A DNA stretch of 64,000 bases, from positions 62,001 to 126,000 of the forward strand of contig JADJIH010000029.1 of assembly GCA_016707115.1 (NCBI GenBank), read 5' to 3'. The notes beneath the pieces are model-generated. The model was not told the DNA's origin and ran no database searches. It worked only from the letters and a program-made list of their open reading frames with translations. The DNA comes from Ignavibacteriales bacterium. Lineage in GTDB: Bacteria > Bacteroidota > Ignavibacteria > Ignavibacteriales > Ignavibacteriaceae. Of this stretch, positions 46,688 to 57,100 are shown piece by piece. Numbering within the stretch: the stretch's first letter is position 1; every line of letters starts with the position of its first letter. A program made the position numbers and the translations under genes.

Positions 46688-47662
46688 CTATTGGTCCAAC
46701 GGAAAAACTACTTTAAATTTTGTACCGTGATTAGACTCAACGGATAAGGTGCCGCTTAGCTGTTGGGTAAGCATATTAATCAATTGTAACCCCATACCTT
46801 TTGCTTCATTAATATTAAAATTATTTGGAACACCAACACCGTCATCGGCAATTTCAATTACTGCCTCTTCATTTGTTTTTTTAGGCTAACATAAATGTTT
46901 CCATGTTTATGATTGGGAAAAGCATACTTTAGCGAGTTTGTTAAAATCTCATTTACTATTAAACCAACTGAAGAAGCTGTTCTGGGTGATGTTTCTATAC
47001 TATCAAAAGATGATTTAATTTCAATTCGTGCTGCATCTTCAATATACGACTCTGCCAACGAAATGGTTATTTGATTTAAATATTCGCCCAAATTTATTTT
47101 CTGGGATATGCCGCTTATATTTAGCAAAGAATACATTTTTGGAAAGTGTTCCAATTCTCATCTCCAGATTTTCTAATATTTTGCTTGCTTCCTTGTTGTC
47201 CAGTTTTTCCCGCTCAAGATACATTAGTGACTTAATTAAATTAAAACTGTTCTTTACACGATGCAGAAGCTCACGATGCAATGCTTCTTTTCCATTGCAG
47301 CATTTTTTAATATTTGCTCGGCCCTTTTTCGATCCGTAATATCCTTAACATATCCCCAGAATTCAACAAGATTATCTTTATCATCAAATACGCCAATAAT
47401 GTTTTCTAAAGTTTGAATGTGTTTTCCGGATTTTGTAATAATTTCGCCCTCATAGTTTGTTAATTTTTTTTCTTTCCTGATTAGATTTAAAAAATCAAAA
47501 AACGACGATAGTTTTCTTCACTCTCTTGCGTTTTCTGCTTTTCGGCTTCAAGATCTTCCAGTATATTAAGTAATGCTCTGTTGAACTTTTTTCAACCCTT
47601 CTCGGAAGCTCCGAGATTTCTCTCCAAAATTACCTATTTCTGCAAGGTTTTTTACAGGGCAT
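46688..47662 (-). pseudogene. PAS-HisKA_2-HATPase sensor kinase, frame-broken
   Basis: A strong ribosome site (AAAGGAGG, 47669-47676) precedes the ATG at 47662. The conceptual protein then shifts frame repeatedly: LAEIGNFGEKS..., KFNRALLNILEDLEAEKQKT, a PAS-like segment (EENYRRFFDFLNLIRKEKKLTNYEGEIITKSGKH ... VKDITDRKRAEQIL), the HisKA_2 box (LHRELLHRVKNSFNLIKSLM) and an HATPase (VGLIVNEILTNSLKYAFPNHKHG, IEIADDGVGVP, GMGLQLINMLTQQLSGTL) ending FPLDQ at 46688. At least two lesions are homopolymer indels (T7 at 46876-46882; T5 at 47136-47140). Such cytosolic kinases pair with response regulators lacking a neighbouring target. Confidence 0.7.
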
Positions 47663-47689
47663 GGTAACCTCCTTTGATTTTAAACTTCA

Positions 47690-48523
47690 ATTTAGGATTG
47701 TCCCCAAAGTGCTTGCCCTTTATTCTTTTTCTCAACCGTCTTTTAATGTATAATTTATTCCAACTGTTTTCAGTGTTCTAATTCCATTTTAAAATTGATT
47801 TTACTTCCTCTTGATCTTTAATTTTACTTAGGACTAAAAATCCTTGCAATATCTGAAATTTTGGTCAATATCACTTGATCTACTCAAGACCTAGGCTGGA
47901 GCCAGAATGACAGCCGCTTTGAAATGCAAACCAGCTAGGCTTATCACTTTTATAATTCGTTCGAGCTCCAGGTAAATTTGCAACAATCAATTCAATAGAT
48001 TTTAAAGCGTTAATTGTAATCAGAACTTGCTTCACAAGCCTCAAACAGAACCAATGCATCCATTCCGGTCAGTTAACTCTGGAGCCTTGTTGTTGTTCCA
48101 GGATCAATCAATGCTATACGCACAACTAATTTACTTCAATTCAAATTTTCTTTTCTGTAAGCTACGCTAATTATTGCAACTGAGACTGCGCTTGTGCCGG
48201 CAGTTTGGAATACAGATTAATGGTAGTCCTGGTAATTTAACCTCATCAACCTTCAAATTCGGTAACATTAACATTATTCGTAGATGTTATACTTATAGCT
48301 TTGCACCCTGGCGCCCCAGCGATTTTTTTTCCTTTCTCTTGTGGGATGGATTTCCTCAGGTTCGGATTTAGTTCCTAATTTTACACGGCATCACAAACCT
48401 TTATCGTACAAGAAATTTTTGATGCTTGAAACTGTTAACATACTTACTTGCTAAATGTAACGCACCTTCCCCAAAAACAAATTCCGGAACAAAATTTTCG
48501 CAGTTTGGAAAAGTCATTTGCAT
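47690..48523 (-). pseudogene. iron-type alcohol dehydrogenase relic, heavily frame-broken
   Basis: ATG at 48523 (minus strand) starts MQMTFPNCENFVPEFVFGEGALHLASKYVNSF, the N-terminus typical of iron-containing alcohol dehydrogenases. Scattered across all three frames are further family pieces in the right order: CKAISITSTNNVNVTEFEG, DEVKLPGLPLICIP plus TAGTSA, then IALIDPGTTTRL, TGMDALV, SIELIVANLPGA and KTVGINYTLKD. The segment that should hold the iron-binding histidines is not recognisable and appears shortened. The span is ~830 bases against ~1150 expected. Indels occur every 20-60 bases, far denser than in the flanks. Not functional as given. Confidence 0.65.
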
Positions 48524-48559
48524 ACTATGTTAACCTTTAGTTTCACTCAAGTTCCGAAA

Positions 48560-51500
48560 TTTTCTTTTAGTTCACTTTTAATTTCCAACAACAATTTTTT
48601 CAAAGCGTTCAAGTTCTTCTTTTCTTTGAAGAATTTCTTCTTCGGCTTTTACGACCAGTTATATCCTGGCTTAATGCGAAACACCGATAACTTTGCCATC
48701 AGAAATAATCGGGCTTAATGTTACTTCATAAAACTTCAGCTCATTGTCAAGTTTATTTGAAAATCTAAACATCAACTGTTCACCAGATAATACTGCACAT
48801 TTTGGTTTCGAGTTCGTCATTTCGGCGTGAGCATCTTAAAGCGTTCTTCCCTTTTAATTCAACGTTAAAGCTTTAAAAATTCTGTTTAAAGAAATCATTC
48901 ACAAAAATAAAGTTATGGTTATTATCTATTGACCAAATAGCTTCATTTCTGTTATTGACTAGTGAATTTAAATTTGCTTCCGAATTTCTTAAAAGTTCAT
49001 CAGCCATTTTATGTTCTGTAATATCTTGTACCATACCAAGCATACGGTAAACCTTGCCATCTTTATCGTTAAATACATTTCCTGTTTCAAGCATCCACCT
49101 TATATTTCCATCGGGGTGTATAACTCTATGCTCTACCCTGTAATTTTCATTTCTTTCTTTTGTAGCTTTTATTTTTTCTTCAATCATCGGAATGTCATCT
49201 GGATGAAGTCGGTTCCAGAAGTCTGCCATTGTACCTTTAAATTCTCCTGGTTTAAGACCAAACATCTGAATGACAAGTTCCGACCAGGACAATTCACCTG
49301 TAAGCATATTCCAATCCCAGCTACCAATATTCGCTGCCTTCTGTGCAAGAGAATAACGCTCTTCGCTTATTCTTAATGCTTCTTCATATTCTTTTCGATT
49401 AGTTATATCTGTTGATGTTCCAAGCACCCCATAAAGTTTACCTAAATCATCTATTAAAGGAATTTTATTTGTATCAAACCAGGCAATTTTATTTCCTGAT
49501 TGATGCTGTGTTTCGATAATATTTAATTTGCCACACCCTATTCATTACCTGTTATGTCTGCTTGAATTTTTGAGCTCCTGTTTTGCCCAAGGTAAATCAA
49601 AATCGGTTTTACCATCGTCGCATTTTTAATCCTGCTCCATTGCAAGGCAAGGTTGCATCCTAAATAAGTTGAATTTATATCTTTCCACAAAACAACACCT
49701 GGAAATTTATCAAGGATATTTTGAAGCATTTGTTGTGATTCTTTTAGAGCAATCTCAGTTTTTTTTCGCTCCGTTATGTCAAGGGCTGTAAAAGTTACAC
49801 CGCCGGAAATATCACGTAAGTTTAATGGAGTCGAACTTAAAAGCACATCAATGATTTTTCCGTTTTTACACACCCACTTTGTTTCGACAGTGCCTGTACC
49901 AAACTGCTCTATTTGTTTATATTTTCTCTTCCAACTAATTCAAATTCTTCAACCGTTGGATAAAGCATAAGAGCATTGTTGCCTATTAGTTCATCGCGAT
50001 TATATCCAAGCATCTTACACATTGTATCGTTTACTTCTAATAAAACACGATTTGATGTCATTCCAATACCAACTGGTGCCGCTTTAAAGATGCTATTTAA
50101 TTTGTTTTCATTCTTTTTCAATACCTCTTCAGCAAGTTTTCTTTCATTTATATCAGAATGTGAGCCTGATATTCGTAATGCTTTTCCATCGCTATCTTTT
50201 TCGGCAACTTTACCTCGCGAGAGAATCCAGCAATAACTCCCATCTTTTTTTCTTAATCTAAATTCAACAGAAAAAGAATTTAACATTTCAATTGCTGACA
50301 GAATCGTAGTCTCAGATTTAACTAAATCATCTGGATGTAAAAACTCTTTCCACTTTTCATAACTTGGCAAAAATTCGTTTGGTTGATATCCTAACATTGT
50401 ATAATAGTGAGGACTAAAATACACTGCCCCGGTTTTTAAATTCCAATCCCAAATTCCATCGGCGTTTCCTTCAAAGTGCATATCTTAGTCTTTCCTCGCT
50501 TAGCTTTAAGCTTTCTTCTATTTGTCTGTGTTCATCAATATCGAGATGAATTCCTAATGCTCTTACAGGTTTTCCTTCTTCATCTCTTTCTGATATTTTT
50601 CCCCAATTTAATATCCATTTATAATTTCCGTTTTTACATTTTAATCTATGCTGAACTTTATAGAATTCTGTTAGCCCTAGTTCATCTTTCTGCTTCGTTT
50701 AATGCCGTCTCTATATCATCCGGATGGATATTTGATTTCAGAAATCAAGATCGTTCTTCATTTCTTCAGGATCATAACCAAGCATCATTGCCCAGTGATC
50801 ACTTCTGTTAACAATTCCTGTTTTAAAGTTTTGGTCCCACAGCCCAATTTGCGCTCCTTCTAAAGCAAGGTTTAATGTTTTTTCACTATCTCTAAGTGCT
50901 TTTTCGGATAAGAGCCGTCGTGTTATATCTCTGGTTACACCTATAATTCCAATTGGATTATTTTCCTTATCCAAAAGAAATCTTGCCCTTATTTCAGTAA
51001 GAAAAACTGTTCGGTCTTTTTTATCTGTTCCAGTTCAAACGTAACACTATTATCTTCTTTTTATTTTTGATATATGAACTTATTTCTTCCGATAAAATAT
51101 TAAAAACTTTTTTGATGATTCTTCGGTAAGAAAATCCTGAAGATTGAGTTTCAGCATTTCATCAACTGTAAATCCATCATTTTTTCTATTGATGGGCTTA
51201 CATATGTAAATCGAAAGTTCATATCCATAGTCCAGATAACATCATCGATTTGTTTTTCCAGAGTCTGAAATTTTCGATCACTTTCTAAAAGTTTATTTTC
51301 ACTTTCAAGTCTTAACCGATGTGCATCAAAAAGTTTAAACGCCATTTTTATAGATGCCATTAAAACAGTCTCCCCGCTGTTTTTAACAACATAGCCGTAG
51401 GAAGTTATCTTTTCGGTTTTTTCAACTATTTCTTTTTCGGTATGATTGGAGAGAAAAACGATTGGTACGTCTTGGTTTTTAAGAATTATCTGGGCGGCTT

Positions 51501-51705
51501 CAGTTCCATCCATTCCTTTGCCCAAATCAATATCCATTAGGATCAAATCAAGAATGGAATTCTCTGAAGCTATCTTAATTGCTTCGTTTCCATTTCCGGC
51601 AATTATAACACTGTAGCCGTTTTTTTTGAGTGTGCTTGCTTCGGCCATCGCAATAATCGCCATATCTTCAACAAGAAGAATGGTTTTCTTAGATTCTGAA
51701 ATCAT
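48560..51705 (-). pseudogene. REC-(PAS)x7 sensor/regulator protein, frame-broken
   Basis: The ATG at 51705 opens a receiver domain (KTILLVEDMAIIAMAEAS ... LDLILMDIDLGKGMDG ... PIVFLSNH ... GYVVKNSG), then a helix and PAS 1 (RKFQTLEKQIDDVIWTMDMNFRFTYVSPS). Further PAS/PAC units follow: GAQIGLWDQNFKTGIVN; GNADGIWDWNLKTGAVYFSP; FKAAPVGIGMTSNRVL; ILDKFPGVVLWKDINS; AANIGSWDWNMLTGELSWS; and NRNEAIWSIDNNHNFIFV. The C-terminal coil (RKEELERFEKIVVGNE ... LKKKISELE) is typical of PAS proteins without a kinase domain. The intact product would be ~1050 residues. At least eight frame changes are needed, for example T6 at 51180-51185. It may feed the PAS-HisKA_2 kinase 0.9 kb downstream. Confidence 0.75.
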
Positions 51706-51894
51706 TATTTCTCCCTGATGTTTGAGAGTAATGCCTTTTTCCCCATCCGTTTTTTCTAAAACTAAATATTATAAAACAAATGAATATTTTTGTTAACAAA
51801 GTGTTTTATTATTATCGATCTAAATGTGTAAATAATTAAGACAAATATCCATGATTTTTCGTTTTTTAATTAAAAAAGATTGTTTGGCTGATTT

Positions 51895-53353
51895 ATGAAT
51901 AAAATTTTTGAAATTTTAAAAATAATTTTGGTTACGATGAATTCCGTGGTGAGCAGGAATCTATTATAAAAGAATTGTTCATGAACAAAAACATTCCCTT
52001 GTTCTAATGCCAACTGGCAGCGGTAAGTCATTGTGTTATCAAATTCCGGCTCTTTATTTTGATAACAGTACAATTATAATCAGTCCGCTTATTGCACTCA
52101 TGCAAGATCAGGTTGATGTGCTGCGAAAGAAAAATATTTCTGCCGCTTTGATTAATTCAACTTTATCCAAACAAGAAAGAGAAAAAAGACTAAGTAATTT
52201 TGTAGACGGCAAAATTAAATTACTATACGTAACACCGGAAAGATTTCGCAAACCTGATTTTATTGAACAGATAAAAAAAATTAAAATAGATTTGCTTGCT
52301 GTTGATGAAGCGCATTGTATTTCTGAGTGGGGTCACGATTTCCGTCCTGATTATTCCCGCATTGGAGAGTTTAGAGAATTGATGGGTAATCCTCTTACGA
52401 TTGCTTTAACTGCAACAGCAACGCATGATGTTCAAGAAGACATTATAAAAAAACTTCACATTAACAAAGATGAAATAAAAATTTTCCATCAAGGGATTGA
52501 GCGACCAAATTTAAGATTAGAAGCTGTTGATGTTTTTGATGACAAAGAAAAACTTAAAGAAATAATTTCAACTTTAGAAAAATACGATGGATGCGGAATA
52601 ATTTATTTTGCTTTAATAAAAACACTTGAAAGATTTTCTGAAATTCTTGGCGATAAAGGATTTAAACATGGGGTTTATCACGGAAAGCTTGAAGACAGAC
52701 AACGGAAAAGTATGCAGAGAGATTTTCTTAACGGAAAGCAAAAACTAATTCTTGCAACAAATGCTTTTGGGATGGGAATAGATAAGGCAGATATAAGATT
52801 TGTAATTCATGCAGAAGTTCCTTCATCAATAGAATCTTATTATCAGGAAATAGGGAGAGCCGGAAGAGATGGAAAAGATTCATTGTGTCTTTTGCTTTAC
52901 AACCAAGAAGATCTTTACACACAAATGGAGTTTATCAAATGGTCTAATCCTGATGCAAATTTTTATTCTGTGATTTATGATATTTTAAAACGAGAAACAG
53001 GATTAATTAATTCCAGCGGTGTTGATTACATCCGCGAACAAATTAGTTTTAAAAACAAAAATGATTTTAGAGTTGAGACAGCACTCGCTATGCTTGATCG
53101 TTATGGTGTTACAGAAGGCGATGTTGAAAAACAAAATCTTGTAATTGTAAATGAACTGCCGGATATTTTACAGGATGAAGATCATCTAAAAGAAAAACTT
53201 TTAAATGATAATAAAAAACTTCTGTCTATGGTCAATTATTTTCGCGGAGAAAAATGCCGCAGAGTTTTTGTGTCGGATTATTTTGGTTTCCCCGGGGAAA
53301 AATATTGCGGCAATTGTGATAACTGCACAATAAATAGTAATGCAAAGATTTAA
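51895..53353 (+). pseudogene. recQ: RecQ/RecS-type DNA helicase, two frame lesions at the 5' end
   Basis: The ATG at 51895 gives MNKIFEILK, then NNFGYDEFRGEQESIIKELFMNK (motif 0), then KHSLVLMPTGSGKSLCYQIPAL, each in a different frame. Two A5 runs (51918-51922 and 51987-51991) each need one more A. From 52007 the frame is clean: GSGKS (motif I), VDEAHCISEWGHDF (II), TALTATAT (III), ATNAFGMGIDKADIR (V), YYQEIGRAGRDG (VI) and the zinc module C...CGNCDNC at the end. It stops after the zinc domain, without WH or HRDC domains, at ~487 residues like Bacillus RecS. A 3'-5' helicase for recombination repair. Confidence 0.88.
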
Positions 53354-53406
53354 TGAAGCACGCTTAGTTAATATTTCTGTAATTTTTCATTAAATATTTT
53401 ATTTGT

Positions 53407-53474
53407 GTCATTCCCGCGAAAACGGGAATCTATCTCAATAAAACAAAATAGATTTCCGCTTTCGTGGGAATGAC
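53407..53474. repeat. GTCAT-ended palindromic intergenic repeat B
   Basis: 68 bases: GTCATTCCCGCGAAAACGGGAATCTATC, a 13-base AT-rich centre, and GATTTCCGCTTTCGTGGGAATGAC. The two arms pair along most of their length. Same GTCAT...ATGAC ends as elements A and C but a different stem. Lies between recQ and msrA, 25 bases past the msrA stop. Confidence 0.85.
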
Positions 53475-53498
53475 AATTTTGCTCGTCTTTGTTTAATT

Positions 53499-53999
53499 CT
53501 ACTTCTTCATTTTTTCATCGGTTAACTTGTTTAAATAAAATTCTGCTTTTTGTTTTTGTTCTTCGTTGTGATAAAAGATTACAGATCGATATTGTGTTCC
53601 AACATCATTTCCTTGTTTGTTTAGAGTTGTTGGATCGTGAGTTTTCCAGAATATTTCCAAAAGTTCATCATAAGTAACTACAGCAGGATCAAAAGTTATT
53701 TGTGTGCATTCTGCGTGTCCTGTGGTTCCATCGCAAACCTCTTTGTAGGTAGGATTTTTAACGCTTCCTCCAGAGTATCCTGAAACAACTGAGCTAACTC
53801 CGTTTACTCTTTCAAAAATTGCCTCTGTGCACCAGAAGCAACCGGAACCAAATGTTGCAATTTCTAATTTTGGATTCTTATCATTCATAATATTTTTCAT
53901 TTCTTGTTTTGCTTCAGATTTACTTTCATTACATCCGATCGAGATTATGGCTATAAGGAATAAAACAAAAGTTATGTTTAATATATTTTTCATTTTCAA
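53499..53999 (-). CDS. msrA: peptide-methionine (S)-S-oxide reductase MsrA, C-terminally truncated lipoprotein
   Basis: 166 residues. Lipoprotein signal (MKMKNILNITFVLFLIAIISIGC). The MsrA core starts ATFGSGCFWCTEAIFE with the catalytic cysteine in GCFWC (~54-58), then YSGGSVKNPTYKEVCDGTTGHAE, DELLEIFWKTHDPTTLNKQGNDVGTQYRS and EFYLNKLTDE. Usual MsrA proteins continue another 35-50 residues (KPIVTE... and a final YHQxYY-type segment with recycling cysteines); here the frame stops at KMKK. Palindromic repeat B begins ~25 bases beyond. It repairs S-methionine sulfoxide, partner to the exported MsrB at 20127. Activity of the short form is uncertain. Confidence 0.87.
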   Translation of the reverse strand: MKMKNILNITFVLFLIAIISIGCNESKSEAKQEMKNIMNDKNPKLEIATFGSGCFWCTEAIFERVNGVSSVVSGYSGGSVKNPTYKEVCDGTTGHAECTQITFDPAVVTYDELLEIFWKTHDPTTLNKQGNDVGTQYRSVIFYHNEEQKQKAEFYLNKLTDEKMKK

Positions 54000-54117
54000 T
54001 CTCTTATTTATTATTCTCAGTGGTACTGCGTGTTTTCTCAGTATAACTACGCGTAAGAATATTAAATCCGTATCACGGAGAACTACAAAGTTTTATACAG
54101 AGTAACACAATGGAAAA

Positions 54118-54762
54118 TTATTTTTTCAAAAGTTTAAATGCATGCATCCATCTATTTTCTAAAAATCCAGGAATGCACCATAAAATACAAAGGGGCTCAA
54201 TTGCACGTGCTGCTTCAGCTTTACCCATATCTTCAATTTCCCAACCAAAAGTATTTAAGATACCTTTCACTTGTGATTTTGCATTATCGCTATTACCCGC
54301 AATAAACATTGTTGGTTTAATTCCACCAAAATCTGGATTGACCATTAAAGCTGAGCCAACACAACTAAATGATTTTACGAAGTTAGATTTCGGGAATTTA
54401 CTTTGCAGTTGTTCCATTAAAGAATAATTCTGATCTGTAAAAAATTTAAGCACACCATTAACGGGTGGAGTTTCCTCAATTGGATTTGTTGCATCAATAA
54501 TTGTTTTATCTAATAGATTAATACTGCCCGCTTTTTCTAAAATACTTAATGCTACTGTACCTTTAACAGCAAGCACTATTATATCGCCGAAATTTGCTGC
54601 CTGTTCAAATGAGCCAACTGAAGCGCTAGGACCAGAGTTTTTTAACCAATCATTTAACTTACCTGGATTCCCTGTTCCTATCTTAACTTGATGCCCATGC
54701 TTTATAAATCCAGAACCAAGTGTTTGCCCGACGATTCCTGAGCCCAATATCCCGATTTTCAT
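54118..54762 (-). CDS. F420-type NADP-dependent oxidoreductase (NAD-binding)
   Basis: 214 residues. Glycine-rich nucleotide motif GILGSGIVGQTLGSGFIKHGHQV at the very start (~4-26), as in the F420H2:NADP+ oxidoreductase / 6-phosphogluconate-like Rossmann family; then GNPGKLNDW, FGDIIVLAVKG, DATNPIEE and KSFSCVGSALM. Many relatives in non-F420 organisms use NADPH to reduce other substrates, so the cofactor partner is unproven. Monocistronic. The 235 bases upstream to the parA start hold no recognisable feature except very AT-rich promoter-like DNA. Confidence 0.85.
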   Translation of the reverse strand: MKIGILGSGIVGQTLGSGFIKHGHQVKIGTGNPGKLNDWLKNSGPSASVGSFEQAANFGDIIVLAVKGTVALSILEKAGSINLLDKTIIDATNPIEETPPVNGVLKFFTDQNYSLMEQLQSKFPKSNFVKSFSCVGSALMVNPDFGGIKPTMFIAGNSDNAKSQVKGILNTFGWEIEDMGKAEAARAIEPLCILWCIPGFLENRWMHAFKLLKK

Positions 54763-54997
54763 TTTGCCTCCTTAATTTTTACAATATTATTAATAATTAA
54801 AACTGCTCAACCATTTATATTGTATATAAACATATAACAATAAACTTATAATATAAATTCACTTTCTTTTTCTTATTTGATTTTATGATAATTATCACAC
54901 CAGATTAAATAGACTGCATATTGTTTAAGCAAAACAAATTTATAGATTCAGAATAGCATCTTAATAAAAACATTTTATTTCCACATTAAAGGTATTT

Positions 54998-55775
54998 GTG
55001 GGCAAGAAAATTGCAATTGCTGTTCCTAAAGGCGGAGTTGGCAAAACAACAACCGCTGTAAACCTTGCAGCTGCTTTAGCAATTGCAGAAAGAAAACCCT
55101 TCTAATAGATTTTGATCCTTCCGGAGCCTGCTCTGTTTCTCTCGGTTTTGAAAATGAAGTTTTGCGTGGTGATATTTTTCAGGTAATCAGTTTTATTAGG
55201 CACATTGATTCTGTCATTCATAAAACAGAATTACCAACTTTAGATTTTATTCCATCAGCATAAACTCCGGAGAAATTGAAGAAAGAATTAATAGGCTTAC
55301 AAGAAATATTTATTTGTTTGAAAACATTCTCAATCAATATGCACTTGAGCAATATGATTATATAATAATCGATTGTCCTCCATATTTAAAAGGATTAACC
55401 ACTGTTGCATTAACTGCTGCAGACTCAGTTTTGGTTCCAATCCGCGCAGGACAATTTTCAATCTCAGCACTTAAGAAAATGTATAATCATATTTTGTGGG
55501 TTAGAGAAAATCTTAATAAAAGATTATCTGTTGAAGGAATTTTACTGACTATGTTTGAGCCCAATACAAAAGCCTGGGGATTAACTAAAAAAGTACTGTT
55601 TGAAAATTTTGGAGATGATATCCTTCATACTGTAATTCCAAAAAGCACCACCATAACTGAAGCTGAGTTTTATGGTAAACCAACAATGTTGTTTGATGTT
55701 AAGTCGAGTGGTTCAGTTGCTTATCTGCAACTTGCAAGTGAGCTGATGAATAAAGGATTACTCTTAGAACATTAA
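54998..55775 (+). pseudogene. ParA/Soj-family ATPase, two frame lesions
   Basis: A GTG start at 54998 with AAAGG upstream gives VGKKIAIAVPKGGVGKTTTAVNLAAALAIAERK, the deviant Walker A of ParA proteins. Then the frame must gain one A at 55092-55095 to read TLLIDFDPSGACSVSLGFENEVLRGDIFQVI, and one A near 55260 to read PSAINSGEIEERINRLTRN. The rest, from YDYIIIDCPPYLKGLTTVALTAADSVLVPI (Walker B) to LASELMNKGLLLEH, is clean. Length ~258 residues. No ParB, parS or plasmid genes are adjacent, so it may be an orphan ParA/MinD-like positioning ATPase. Ends at a strong terminator. Confidence 0.85.
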
Positions 55776-55798
55776 ATTATATTGTTACTATTCATATG

Positions 55799-55828
55799 AA
55801 AAGCTCCGAATTAATCGGAGCTTTTTTA
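55799..55828 (+). terminator. Rho-independent terminator, probably bidirectional
   Basis: AAAAGCTCCGA / TCGGAGCTTTT (55799-55809 with 55815-55825), 5-base loop, T run after; A run before allows use from the opposite strand. Lies between parA and the convergent coiled-coil gene. Confidence 0.9.
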
Positions 55829-55851
55829 TTAGATTTAATTCTATTTAAACT

Positions 55852-57100
55852 TTAGCTTTGTACTTGAGTTGTATCTGTTGGTGTTTTTTTCTTTCTAAGT
55901 AAAATCACCAATCCAATTATAAACACAATTGCGAGACCAGCCACTGCATACAGCCAGGTAAGGCTTTGTGGTGATACAACGGATTTCCATTCAGATATCT
56001 TTTTTTCAATCGCATCTTTTGTTCAGTTGCCAACAATTTGTTATCAATCAAATAAGGCATCCATTCGGATGAAATAGTTTTAAACCAAACACTATCTGCA
56101 AACAATGTATACGCGTTTTCTGAATCCTCTTTGCTTTTTACACCATAATTTTTTATTTCATCAGCGATGTACTGGGATAAAACATTAGTAAAGTCATCAC
56201 CATTATTAAAGTTTTGAAGATTGATGTTATTTAAAGAAAATTCTTCATTTATAGATTCCCAGGCTTCTTTTCTTATACGATTTGACCAAACATTAAAAAG
56301 ATTATCAATGTCTTTTAATTCTGCAGATTTATCTCCCTTGGTTGCATATACATCCAACAAGCTTAGGACCTATTTTGCGCCACATGGTAACAAAATTTTG
56401 CTGTTCATTTTTTACTGCATCTAGGTCACTCGCTTTAAGTGAAGTAACTTCTAGAAATCTGCTGTTATCTCTTAAGGATTTTTTAACAACAGCCAGCAAA
56501 TTATTTTTTCAACCTGTGAGTATACTTGTTCTTTATCCTGCTGAGTCATTGTAGAAACATCCCCGGCTAATTTGGGAGTTAGACTATCCACAATGCTAAA
56601 AATTAACTGATCACGTTTTAAAATTGTTGTTCTTAAATCAGCAACTAATTTTTCTAATTTTTCAATTGTTGCGGCATCCTTTTACGCTGAGATTCTATAA
56701 CCGTAATCTGATTAATTAATTCATTATTCCTTCTGTTTAAGAGATCAACTTCAGATTTTAATGTTGTAACTTCTGTTTGCAATACTGTTATTGATGTAAA
56801 ATCTTCTCGCCTCAGATCAAGCGAAGAACCTAGATTTTCAAATGCGGAGTTAAAATTCTCAGGATAAAGACTTTCATCCAAAATGCCTCTCTTTGCAGAA
56901 AAATCACGCTTAAGGTTATCGATCTCTAATGATAAGTTATCTAGATCTTCTAGGTTTGTTGCTAGTTTAATTCCATCTGAAAGTTTCTGATATCTTTCTT
57001 TAAAGCTCTGCACCATTTCATAATCTGATTGTGCGAATAGCATTGTTGATGTTAATAGAAACATCATGAGCAATACATTATTTATCAATAGTCTTTTCAT
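55852..57100 (-). pseudogene. envelope coiled-coil protein with C-terminal membrane anchor, four frame lesions
   Basis: One gene of ~417 residues across several frames. Signal peptide (MKRLLINNVLLMMFLLTSTMLFAQ), then long coiled coil (ERYQKLSDGIKLATNLEDLDNLSLEIDNLKRDF ... EVDLLNRRNNELINQITVIESQRK, then KDAATIEKLEKLVADLRTTILKRDQL), an alpha-helical middle (DVYATKGDKSAELKDIDNLFNVWSNRIRKEAWESI), and a C-terminal helix LTWLYAVAGLAIVFIIGLVILLRKKK. Lesions (each one base missing): T4 at 56680-56683, T6 at 56504-56509, ~56355, and T4 at 56017-56020. Its ATG overlaps the upstream gene's stop (ATGA), so the pair is translationally coupled. No family recognised; a periplasmic scaffold or tether is plausible. 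Confidence 0.7.

Noticed and set aside
47600..47662. Carboxymuconolactone decarboxylase (AhpD-like) gene start
   Set aside because: The first ~25 residues (LAEIGNFGEKS) resemble that family, but the frame continues into the PAS coil with no AhpD active-site CxxC, so the resemblance is too short.
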